Of a DNA stretch of 16,435 bases, positions 6,749-13,364 are shown piece after piece. Position 1 is the first letter of the stretch; every line of letters begins with the position of its first letter. The notes beneath the pieces are model-generated. The model was not told the DNA's origin and ran no database searches. It saw only the letters and a list, made by a program, of their open reading frames with translations. A program made the translations under genes and the position numbers. The stretch is from CAYFJO01 sp964343305 (GTDB lineage Bacteria > Planctomycetota > Planctomycetia > Pirellulales > Pirellulaceae): assembly GCA_964343305.1 (NCBI GenBank), contig CAYFJO010000228.1, positions 1 to 16,435 of the forward strand, read 5' to 3'.

Positions 6749-8800
6749 ATGCATGCATCGATTAAGAAGTGTGTCATCGGCCTGATGTTCTCGATGGCCG
6801 CCATGTTGGCTGCTGATGAAGACTATCGCGTCGTACTTCAGGACGTGCGGCCCGAATTCCTCGCTGTTTCGCGCGACGGTCGCATTGTCGCCGCGCGCGG
6901 CTATGAGTCGAATCACACTTTCCAGGTCATCGACATCCAGAAGCCAGCCGTGCTGCTGGTCGTTGATTTGCCAGAGCGTGTTTCGCACGCCGCGATTGCA
7001 CCACAAACCGGCTCGTTTATCGTGTCGGGCGAAGAAACGATTTTTCGTGTCGATCGAATCACGGGAAAATACGAGGTATTACTGCATGATACGTCTGGTG
7101 TCGTCGCGTTGAACAACGCTGGCGATCAACTCGGTGTCCTGGGGTCGTTTCGTCGAGACGAAGATGACGACAAGCCATTCGCATTTTCTCACACATCGAA
7201 TCTTGGCATCTACGACCTGAACGAAAACAAGTGGCGGGCCAAGGCCAAGACGCCGATTGCCGCTGGTCAATTTGTTTACTTCGATGGCAAGAGTGTGGTT
7301 GGATACGGAATCGGCGGCCGAATTCACAATCGTGTGGCGTCCAGTTTTCGCTGCGACGTACGTCTGAACGTGCTCACCAGCAAAGCCACCGTGACGCGAG
7401 GACTTGAACTCCGCGGACGTGGCCGTGGACACGACGAAAGGGACGACGAGTATACGCCGCCCAAACAAATCGAGGGAATCACGGAAGCACGCAACGCAGC
7501 GATCAAACGCCTTGACGAAATTCGTGATCAATTCAACCCGTCCGTGGCGAATACCGCGTCATCGCGCATCTTCCATCCTCTACCTGGCAGCGAAATTGCG
7601 TCGATGTTGGTCGATCGCCGCTTCGACATCGGATTTGCCAGCGGGTTGTTGAACATCCACCGTGATGGCACGATCGACGTCACTCCGGCGAGTATTGATG
7701 GAATTCAATATGTGAGGCTCTTGGATGGCCGACTTGTCGAAGGTTACGGAGCCAGCCACAGTGGCGAGATTTTCGATTTGCTCACCAAAGAGCCAGTCAT
7801 ACAGTTTCCACCGTTTGACAACAAATCCGGCAGGCAACGTTTGCACAAGTTTTTCCCTACTGGTTGTCTGCTTTACGAAGATGGCCATTTGTCTTGGTAT
7901 CGCACGACAAAGCCGGACGCGATTTGGAAAATAAAACTCTCACAACCGCTGCAGAACTTGTATCCGGTTTTCGTATCGCCCGACAGTCGCTGGTTGGCCA
8001 TCAATCACCCTCGGGGCGACAACGTGTTTGATGTCTATTCGTTAGAGACTGGCAAACCAGTCGTTTCGATTCCGCGCACGAAGGGCATCCCCACCGGATA
8101 CAGTTTGTCACCGAATTTCAACCATGACGGCACACGTTTGGCGGCAACGATCGAGAAGCGATTGCAGCTCTTCGAGATCCCATCCGGCAAACGATTGCGC
8201 GACGAACCGCTGCCGAACGACAAATATCATTGGCATATCACGTCGGTGGGCAAACATTGGGTCGTGGGCAGCGATACGGATTCAAGCATCTTTCACGCGG
8301 AGACAGGCTGGGGACCAAGAATCCCATTGTCGAGCATCTATCGCGCGACCAAGGTTCGATGCCAAGGGCGCGAGTCGCTGTTGGTCGAAACTCGGCGCGG
8401 TCTTGGAGCAATCGTCAACCTTCAGACGGGAGAACTGAATGCCAAGTGGTACGTCGGAGCATATCAGGGCACACTCGGTCCGCCGCAAACTCCAGACCGT
8501 GCCTTCACTACGTTTGACGGAAAGCTGCTCATCCGGCAAGTCGCGCATGCCGCGGAAGTGGAACTGATCGACTTAGCCACGCTCACACCGATCGCCAAGG
8601 TGCATCCTGTGCCGGTCGAACGCAAGTTGGGTTGGATCATTTCGACCGACGATGGTTACTGGGACGCATCGCCCGGCGCGGAAAGGCACCTCGTGATGTA
8701 CGACGGGTTGCGTCGGCTCACAACGGACGAGGCTGAGGGTCGCAAAAAGGCGGCGGAGATTCAAAAGAGAATTGCGCGTTTATCGGGCATCAGTGGTTGA
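6749..8800 (+). CDS. Exported beta-propeller (WD40/YVTN-like) protein, hypothetical
   Basis: The frame is open from GTG 6725, but ATG 6749 is chosen. GAAGGAG (6735-6741) lies seven bases upstream, and the protein then begins with a clean signal peptide (MHASIKKCVIGLMFSMAAML, probable cleavage after AMLA). The mature protein of about 660 residues has repeated propeller-like strands: LAVSRDGRIVAARG, VIDIQKPAVLLVVDLP, VFVSPDSRWLAINHP, VYSLETGKPVVSIPR, SPNFNHDGTRLAATIE and LQLFEIPSGKRL. A charged loop (GRGRGHDERDDE) and a helical tail rich in Arg and Lys are also seen. No catalytic motif is recognised. In planctomycetes such propellers often sit near DUF1549/DUF1553 genes, and a relic of one follows convergently here. 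Role unknown, probably periplasmic. Confidence 0.88.
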   Translation: MHASIKKCVIGLMFSMAAMLAADEDYRVVLQDVRPEFLAVSRDGRIVAARGYESNHTFQVIDIQKPAVLLVVDLPERVSHAAIAPQTGSFIVSGEETIFRVDRITGKYEVLLHDTSGVVALNNAGDQLGVLGSFRRDEDDDKPFAFSHTSNLGIYDLNENKWRAKAKTPIAAGQFVYFDGKSVVGYGIGGRIHNRVASSFRCDVRLNVLTSKATVTRGLELRGRGRGHDERDDEYTPPKQIEGITEARNAAIKRLDEIRDQFNPSVANTASSRIFHPLPGSEIASMLVDRRFDIGFASGLLNIHRDGTIDVTPASIDGIQYVRLLDGRLVEGYGASHSGEIFDLLTKEPVIQFPPFDNKSGRQRLHKFFPTGCLLYEDGHLSWYRTTKPDAIWKIKLSQPLQNLYPVFVSPDSRWLAINHPRGDNVFDVYSLETGKPVVSIPRTKGIPTGYSLSPNFNHDGTRLAATIEKRLQLFEIPSGKRLRDEPLPNDKYHWHITSVGKHWVVGSDTDSSIFHAETGWGPRIPLSSIYRATKVRCQGRESLLVETRRGLGAIVNLQTGELNAKWYVGAYQGTLGPPQTPDRAFTTFDGKLLIRQVAHAAEVELIDLATLTPIAKVHPVPVERKLGWIISTDDGYWDASPGAERHLVMYDGLRRLTTDEAEGRKKAAEIQKRIARLSGISG

Positions 8801-9020
8801 ATGCAAACTCTTTCGAATTTAGCAACGCCCACAGGACATCTTCCGTAGCGGCACGGCGATCGGATTCGGCGAAGGCTTGCAACATCAACTCACTCTCTTG
8901 ATCCGTCGCAAATCTCGACAACGTGGCAAGATACAATTCGTCAATGCTTTCGGGCGCTGCGAGCTTTGACATGGCCAGGCGTTTCGCACGTTCGTGTCGA
9001 TGTCCGAATCTTGTGTCTGA
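8790..9020 (-). pseudogene. C-terminal remnant of a DUF1553 (PSD1-type) protein
   Basis: The minus-strand frame reads RAKRLAMSKLAAPESIDELY and then LATLSRFATDQESEL, ending in EDVLWALLNSKEFAFNH. This is the hallmark C-terminus of planctomycete DUF1553 proteins, which are normally about 700-1100 residues long. Homology-like sequence extends upstream of the only ATG (8972) to about 8999, and a TGA at 9021-9023 then closes the frame. The intact amidohydrolase gene starts within a few bases, so nothing else of the original gene remains. No Shine-Dalgarno precedes the ATG, so a decayed relic is likelier than a 60-residue gene. Its stop overlaps the 3' end of the propeller gene by 11 bp. Confidence 0.75.
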
Positions 9021-9028
9021 TCAAGGCG

Positions 9029-10150
9029 CTATACGACATCTCCACTGCGAACAGTTAGCACGGCTTCCCATCGCCCGGCGCTTCTTGAAGTACTGCTCGT
9101 GTCGTACAGCAGCTCCGCATGGTCGCGCCATTGAAGCACGGTCACATCCGCGACGCGACCGACAATTAGCGATCCAATCTCGCTCGCTAAGCCGAGAACC
9201 GATGCTGGCGTGCTGGTGACTGCTCGAAAAACATCGTCATCAGTCATGCCCGCCGCTTTGAGTTTCGACATCACCAGCGGCAAATCGTGTTGGGGTGTCT
9301 GACCAAGGTGCCGGACGTGAAGATCGGACGAGATCGTGTCGGGTGCGAATCGGTCGCGAATCGCTGCTTCGGCCACTTCAAAATCAAATGACCCGCCGCC
9401 ATGTCCGACGTCAAAGCGAATCCCTCGATCCCGTGCATCAAGAATCTCAGGCAGTACGTGGCCACGCTCGACAATGCAGTGCGGCTCGCGACGATAGCAG
9501 TATGTCACGACGTCGCCAGGACGAAGCCGTTTTAGTTGTTCGGCGAGTGGCCAGTCGGACGGTCGTCGCATTCCATAGAGAATCGGCACGTCGGCCTGGC
9601 GGGCCGCCGCGAGTCCTCGCTTGAGCACCTCTCTCGGATCCGATGTGCCGCACGCATGATGGCTCACATTGACCGCGATGCCCCAGGTGTGCTGGCGGTG
9701 TTTCTCGATCGCCGACACGCATGCGTTCGCATCGGCGTTATCCAACACTGTGAAACAACCCGCCTCAGTGGATTCGCCAACACGAGAAAGATTGACCGCC
9801 AAGAGGACGCGGGTTCTCGATGCACGGATCGTGTCGCGAACGAAATCGTCAATATTGTCGGCGCCCGCATCACCTTGTGACATGACTGTCGTAACGCCGC
9901 GCGAGAGCATCAGCGAATCGGGATCGACGCCAAACACCGAACCAGATCGCGCCGGATGGGCGTGCAAGTCAATCAGGCCTGGAAGCAAGATGCCTTCCGG
10001 AAAATCGAACGCTTGATTGGCTGCTTCCGTGATGTCTGAATCCAACGCCACGATACGATCGCCGCGAATGGCGATAGATTTCGTGACCGTACGGATCAAG
10101 AGATCGTAACTTGGATGCGTCATATCACACTGAACCATTGGCGGCGACAT
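9029..10150 (-). CDS. Amidohydrolase/deacetylase-family metallohydrolase with an altered metal site
   Basis: The overall order follows dihydroorotase-like amidohydrolases of the EF_0837/AHA type. An N-terminal beta-sandwich leads to GLIDLHAHP (H63, H65), then RGVTTVMSQGDAGADN, RPGDVVTYCYR, FDVGHGGGSFDFEVAEAAI (H250) and DTISSDLH (D276), with a closing VTSTPASVLGLASEIGSL. Relatives I recall have GIKVR with the carboxylated Lys, an AHxxxP segment and LTHAF. Here these read GIAVN (A159), LYGM (Y192) and VTYCY (Y217), so the bridging Lys and two His ligands seem replaced. The protein may be a mononuclear enzyme or non-catalytic. ATGs at 10138 and 10123 are alternative starts; none has a clear Shine-Dalgarno. 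The terminator upstream separates it from the Cys-protein gene. Confidence 0.88.
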   Translation of the reverse strand: MSPPMVQCDMTHPSYDLLIRTVTKSIAIRGDRIVALDSDITEAANQAFDFPEGILLPGLIDLHAHPARSGSVFGVDPDSLMLSRGVTTVMSQGDAGADNIDDFVRDTIRASRTRVLLAVNLSRVGESTEAGCFTVLDNADANACVSAIEKHRQHTWGIAVNVSHHACGTSDPREVLKRGLAAARQADVPILYGMRRPSDWPLAEQLKRLRPGDVVTYCYRREPHCIVERGHVLPEILDARDRGIRFDVGHGGGSFDFEVAEAAIRDRFAPDTISSDLHVRHLGQTPQHDLPLVMSKLKAAGMTDDDVFRAVTSTPASVLGLASEIGSLIVGRVADVTVLQWRDHAELLYDTSSTSRSAGRWEAVLTVRSGDVV

Positions 10151-10156
10151 CGCGCG

Positions 10157-10192
10157 AAAAGAAAGGGCGCTCCACTATCGCTGGAACGCCCT
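10157..10192 (-). terminator. Intrinsic terminator of the UGA-containing Cys-protein gene
   Basis: On the minus strand AGGGCGTTCCA (10192-10182) pairs with TGGAGCGCCCT (10174-10164) across a 7-nt loop, with one U-G wobble. TTCTTTT follows directly. It begins 26 bp after the TAA at 10219, so it fits the end of the long, read-through frame. Confidence 0.85.
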
Positions 10193-10218
10193 CAAATTGC
10201 TCTTCTCGAACTTGACAA

Positions 10219-10677
10219 TTACTTTTTCTTCGCCACTTCGAATCCCTTCTTGAACGCTTTGTCACCGAGGACTAATTCAAGTTGTGCTGCACCTTTGGCC
10301 CGACCGGCCGCTCCTTTGCAGCCCGGTCAGCAAAAGCCTATCTTAACGCCAGCGACAGTAATACTATGGGATTTGTTCACGGGCTTGCCTTTCAGCGGGC
10401 ACTTGACCTGCTTGGCTTGTCCGGTTTGCACCAGTTGAGCATTTGCTTTGGCAGAATACTTCGCGGTGTCGCCTTTAAACGCACCGGGACATTTCGCGCA
10501 ACAGAAGTAGACCGTGCCACCGTTGTGCGCAGCCGTGCCTTCGGCAACTACGGGTTTACCAGAAATTGGGCATGTCACGCCTTTCAAATTGGGGCCCTTG
10601 TCGTCCCAACTGTTGGCGGTGTAAGCGATCGTCAGTGTCAGGACAACACCCAACGCAATCGAGAGTTTCTTGATCAT
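10219..10677 (-). CDS. Candidate exported selenoprotein: two-repeat YHS/TRASH-like Cys protein with in-frame UGA
   Basis: ATG 10675-10677 has GAGGA seven bases upstream. Residues 1-22 are a signal peptide (MIKKLSIALGVVLTLTIAY). The mature protein has two copies of one module. Copy 1 is CPISGKPV (36-43) and then YFCCAKCPGAFKGD (57-70). Copy 2 is CPLKGKPV (93-100) and then GFC-UGA-PGCKGA (114-123). Cys36 to Cys59 and Cys93 to Cys116 are both 23 residues apart, so the UGA (10327-10329, codon 117) matches Cys60 exactly. After it the frame runs on through AAQLELVLGDKAF and GFEVAKKK to TAA, giving 152 residues, the usual length of planctomycete relatives as I recall them. The likely role is metal binding or thiol redox in the periplasm. 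If UGA is not read as selenocysteine, this is a gene broken by one nonsense change and the product ends at residue 116. Confidence 0.7.
10286..10322 (-). promoter_or_regulatory. SECIS-like hairpin just downstream of the in-frame UGA
   Basis: In the mRNA, GGCC (10309-10306) and GGCC (10300-10297) close a GGUCG loop (10305-10301). An outer stem GCUGCA/UGCAGC (10322-10317 with 10291-10286) lies across an internal loop of 7 and 5 nt. The loop begins 22 nt after the UGA, and a G is among its first two bases with GU inside. This agrees with general bacterial SECIS rules and resembles the GGUC loop of E. coli fdhF. A 4-bp GC stem can also arise by chance in this sequence. Confidence 0.4.
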
Positions 10678-10687
10678 TCTTGATCCT

Positions 10688-10705
10688 CTAAGTGTGTAGT
10701 TAAAC
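10688..10705. promoter_or_regulatory. Operator-like motif in the leader of the UGA-containing gene
   Basis: CTAAGTGTGTAGTTAAAC lies immediately upstream of the Shine-Dalgarno of the two-repeat Cys-protein gene. It shares AGTGTGT plus a TTAA core with the palindrome upstream of the neighbouring Cys-rich gene (11247-11267, read on the minus strand). A common regulator is possible but unproven. Confidence 0.25.
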
Positions 10706-10746
10706 TTGATGATGCATCGTAACAACATTTCGCAGAGGGCGGCGTG

Positions 10747-11199
10747 TTAGGTCAGCCATCGACAATCCAACACGTGCAGGCGGACGTTGCCGGGCGCTGC
10801 CCGACTTAGAGTTTGATTTGTCCCGACGGAAGAGTCGTATCGGACTACGTCATCTTCAACCTGTGGCAAGTAATGCGTTGCCGTGGTCGAGTGGCGTTGT
10901 GTCTGACGTTTTAAAACTCGAACTAATGGCGGCGACGCAAATTGACGCTTGCATTCACATCGGCGCGAAAGGCTGGTGTGACATGCGTCAACATCATCGG
11001 CGTCGCATTTGGATTTCTTTAGAGAACTGCAACAGGACCGTGTCGATTCATGGGCTTCGTCAGGATTGCAAGATGGACACGCCAATTGTCCGCCCTCGGC
11101 CCACTTACAACAACAATCTGCGTAAGACAGCGGAGGCAGGGCGAGCACGCAACTTAGCGCGACGGCAATCATGTGGGTAAGATGTGTCATCATAAACAT
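10747..11199 (-). CDS. Exported Cys-rich hypothetical protein
   Basis: The frame starts MFMMTHLTHMIAVAL; ATGs at 11199, 11193 and 11190 are all possible and none has a Shine-Dalgarno. A signal peptide ends near PPLSYA, after which the mature protein begins DCCCKW. Roughly the next 60 residues carry many Cys in pairs or CxxC: DCCCKW, CPSC, SCCSSL, KCDADD and CECK. The last 60 residues have only one Cys and look unstructured. I recognise no named family. The Cys pattern suggests metal binding or disulfide-rich packing in the periplasm or at the cell surface. It lies 69 bp upstream of the UGA-containing Cys-protein gene in the same direction, so the two may be cotranscribed. The C-terminal half has ordinary but unconvincing coding character, and its frame could be extended by chance. 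Confidence 0.6.
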   Translation of the reverse strand: MFMMTHLTHMIAVALSCVLALPPLSYADCCCKWAEGGQLACPSCNPDEAHESTRSCCSSLKKSKCDADDVDACHTSLSRRCECKRQFASPPLVRVLKRQTQRHSTTATHYLPQVEDDVVRYDSSVGTNQTLSRAAPGNVRLHVLDCRWLT

Positions 11200-11246
11200 C
11201 GACGTTTGTTGATGTTATATGGTCGCAATTCTAACCACCAGAAGTC

Positions 11247-11267
11247 GGTTAGTTAACACACTAAACC
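11247..11267. promoter_or_regulatory. Imperfect palindrome upstream of the Cys-rich gene, possible operator
   Basis: On the minus strand this reads GGTTTAGTGTGTTAACTAAC(C). Half-sites TTAGT and ACTAA are separated by 6 bp, and flanking GG/CC extend it with a one-base slip. It lies 48-68 bp upstream of the first possible start codon, a usual place for a promoter-proximal operator. Confidence 0.3.
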
Positions 11268-11313
11268 AGACAATTCACGAGAATCTTGGATTACTGCCGA
11301 AGAGGGGTGTGCG

Positions 11314-11377
11314 ATGTAAGACGGATCCTGATCCGGGGAAAACAGTACGTGGATGGATTCGGCGATCCGTCCTACAT
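11314..11377. repeat. Nested palindromic repeat after the anti-sigma-like gene
   Basis: Outer arms ATGTAAGACGGATC (11314-11327) and GATCCGTCCTACAT (11364-11377) match at 13 of 14 positions. The left arm is also part of an inner perfect hairpin, CGGATC-CT-GATCCG (11322-11335). The right arm touches the stop codon of the anti-sigma-like gene. There is no U tract, so it may act as a 3' stabiliser or be a dispersed REP-like element. Its TGTAG ends resemble those of the repeat at 4479-4537. The rest of 11200-11377 holds only the palindrome noted upstream of the Cys-rich gene. Confidence 0.65.
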
Positions 11378-11788
11378 TCAATCGTCGCCACTGAGGAATC
11401 CGGCACTTGAATCGAGGTACTTCTTTCGGCGCGTGGCGACGATTGCGTCTTCTTCCTGTTGGAGTTGATCCAGATCTTCCAAATTGGCTCGGCAGAATCG
11501 ACAACCCACGACGTCGATATGGAACGAAATGTATTCGAAGAATTCATTCGCAAGTGCCTTGAGCCGGTAGCTGCCCAGTTGTTCGCGTGTGGGGCAACTC
11601 AAACGGTGGCGTTGCCAGATTTCGCCGACCGAATGAACGCCAGCATCACGTCGGCTGATGATGACCATCAATTGCTGTGCGACGGCGGAATCATCGCGCA
11701 TGGCCGCCTCGATTGCAGCCATCTCGTCCGGAGTCAGAGCCTCGTCGAGGTAGGCCTCCAGCTCTCGTTCTGTGAATTCGTGCGACAT
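11378..11788 (-). CDS. Putative soluble zinc-binding anti-sigma factor
   Basis: ATG 11786-11788 is chosen: it gives MSHEFTERELEAYLDEALTP, a typical start of such proteins, with a weak AGAAG upstream. The frame upstream of it has no credible coding character. The 136-residue protein is helical and acidic. HRLSC (61-65) precedes PTREQLGSY, and then YISFHIDVVGCRFCRANLED (86-105) gives H90, C96 and C99. This is an H-x5-C-x2-C variant of the ZAS zinc motif (usually H-x3-C-x2-C). There is no membrane helix, so it would act in the cytoplasm, probably binding the sigma factor encoded just upstream (70-bp gap). Partner and function are inferred from position and from similar planctomycete pairs. Confidence 0.78.
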   Translation of the reverse strand: MSHEFTERELEAYLDEALTPDEMAAIEAAMRDDSAVAQQLMVIISRRDAGVHSVGEIWQRHRLSCPTREQLGSYRLKALANEFFEYISFHIDVVGCRFCRANLEDLDQLQQEEDAIVATRRKKYLDSSAGFLSGDD

Positions 11789-11858
11789 CAGTTTTCTTCT
11801 GTAACTTGGCTCTCCGAGCCGAGCATTTGGTGAATGATGCTCGAATCGGAGTGTCAAG

Positions 11859-12506
11859 TTACGGCTCCTTTTGGTACACCTCCGGGAACACATCCTCGGA
11901 AAGACCTTGTCGTTTGACCAAGGTTTTCATTCGGGCGATAAAATCAAATTTGAAGTTCGCGACTTGTTGTTCGGTGATGTCGAGCTTTGTGGCGACGTCT
12001 TTGTTTGCCCAACCACGGACGAAGATCAATTCCGTACAGCGGAGCTTGGTCCAGTCGCCGCGTTCTATCCAACGGGTGATCTGTTCGCGAAGCGACTCGG
12101 CGATGGCGTCTTCTTCGATTTGTTTTCGTTCACCGCTGCGGGCAATGCTGCTCGCGGCACGCGCTGTGCCGGGCAGTTGCCACTGTCCGCTGGAATCGTT
12201 GCCTGCGGAGAGTGGTATGGAAGGTCGACGGCCTTCGCGCCGCAGATGGTCGGTCAGTTTATAGGCACAGATGGAAAACAAATAGCTTTCCAGCGAACGT
12301 TGCCCGTCGTAATTCGGAAGGCTGTTTAAGAAGCCAATAAAAGCTTCCTGGACGATGTCTTCGCTGGCCGAGCGGTTGGTGAGGCGGCTGTCGACAAAGG
12401 CCAGCAGACGGCCTTCGTAGCGCGAAATCAAATCGCTCCATGCATCCGAATCGCCCGCGCGGATTCGCTCAATGAGCAGACGATCTGCTTCCGTTGGAGT
12501 TGCCAT
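11859..12506 (-). CDS. ECF-type RNA polymerase sigma factor
   Basis: Region 2 is at about residues 25-90: LISRYEGRLLAFVDSRL and then SASEDIVQEAFIGFLNSL, followed by LESYLFSICAYKLTDHLRRE. A variable linker of about 45 residues is rich in Ser, Arg and Gly. Region 4 is at about 138-200: LREQITRWIERGDWTKLRC, then FVRGWANKDVATKLDITEQQ and VANFKFDFIARMKTLV, a helix-turn-helix for the -35 element. The region 4 form, with a cysteine and GWANKDVA, is unlike the classic LP-x-x-x-R start of the sigma at 1-461, so the two are different subfamilies. The gene lies 33 bp downstream of the four-helix membrane protein and upstream of the anti-sigma-like gene, in one direction with the kinase. The ATG has no clear Shine-Dalgarno. 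Confidence 0.93.
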   Translation of the reverse strand: MATPTEADRLLIERIRAGDSDAWSDLISRYEGRLLAFVDSRLTNRSASEDIVQEAFIGFLNSLPNYDGQRSLESYLFSICAYKLTDHLRREGRRPSIPLSAGNDSSGQWQLPGTARAASSIARSGERKQIEEDAIAESLREQITRWIERGDWTKLRCTELIFVRGWANKDVATKLDITEQQVANFKFDFIARMKTLVKRQGLSEDVFPEVYQKEP

Positions 12507-12539
12507 GCTGAGTCAGTCGCTTCAGGTGAATCCGTGACG

Positions 12540-13364
12540 TTACGACCACGGAATCCATCTTCCCGCGACGACGCTCACGGCGATTAATGTCAGTATTGCC
12601 GCAACCGCCATAAACTGCAAGCGACCTGTGTAGAACCCGCGCGTGGCATTGTCGAGGCGGAAATAACCGAGAATGACGGCCAACAACGCCAGCATCGACC
12701 CACCTACCAATCCCGCAAAGATCGTACGGCGCTTGGCAACCGCGTCTCTCCAACGGATGTCCAATTCGTTGCGCGTCGCTTGATTGAACTCCAGCAATCC
12801 GTGTGAAAAGTCGACCGATTCGCCCAGTTCGGATCTAGTGTTGTGCCACGTCTCGGCTAGTAACCGAGATTTGATTTCTCCAACACTCCAATTCAAAACG
12901 CGCCCTGCATGGGAACGTCCGAGATAGTCGCTAATGTATGCGTCGGTTGCCTTTCTGAGTTCTTCATTGAAATCGGAACCTTCGATTCCCAGAACGTAAA
13001 CCGAGTGTACGGGGCCCTTGAGAACATCTCGCTGGCCAATCCATTCGGGACCTTGTGGTGCGTCGGTAAACACATCTCGCAGGGCCGCGTCGCTTGACGA
13101 TTCGGATAAACTTTCATCTGCGTTGTGAACTTCAGATTCATCTTCAACAACTTCAGCGCTACTATCCGGGCCCGTTGCATCTGTCGAGTCGGAGGCCAAT
13201 AAGACGATCGTACTTGGTCCACCAAATAGCACTCCGAAAACACCGAGCATCCCCAAGCCAAGGCTGGATCGGGCCCAATGTGCCGTCAGCAACATGGTTC
13301 CCAAGACAACCGCGGCCAAAACCGGAACGATAAAAAGATTAGTCGTTTCAAGCATGGCTTTCAC
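12540..13364 (-). CDS. Four-helix membrane protein of the kinase cluster (hypothetical)
   Basis: The start is GTG 13362-13364, directly abutting the kinase TAG. AGGAAG lies five bases upstream of it, so this start is preferred over ATG 13355. Two helices lie at about 9-29 and 36-57. An acidic low-complexity stretch (60-100) and a soluble domain follow (about 110-210), then two more helices at about 215-235 and 250-270. The soluble domain contains SVYVLGIEGSDFNEELRKAT and a long amphipathic helix. I recognise no family. The zero-base gap with the kinase implies translational coupling and a shared complex or signal. It may be a sensor or a substrate of the kinase, which is inference from position. 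Confidence 0.82.
   Translation of the reverse strand: MKAMLETTNLFIVPVLAAVVLGTMLLTAHWARSSLGLGMLGVFGVLFGGPSTIVLLASDSTDATGPDSSAEVVEDESEVHNADESLSESSSDAALRDVFTDAPQGPEWIGQRDVLKGPVHSVYVLGIEGSDFNEELRKATDAYISDYLGRSHAGRVLNWSVGEIKSRLLAETWHNTRSELGESVDFSHGLLEFNQATRNELDIRWRDAVAKRRTIFAGLVGGSMLALLAVILGYFRLDNATRGFYTGRLQFMAVAAILTLIAVSVVAGRWIPWS

Noticed and set aside
8790..8972. A genuine 60-residue small protein
   Set aside because: The sequence is the end of a large DUF1553 domain and its similarity continues upstream of the ATG, which fits a relic better.
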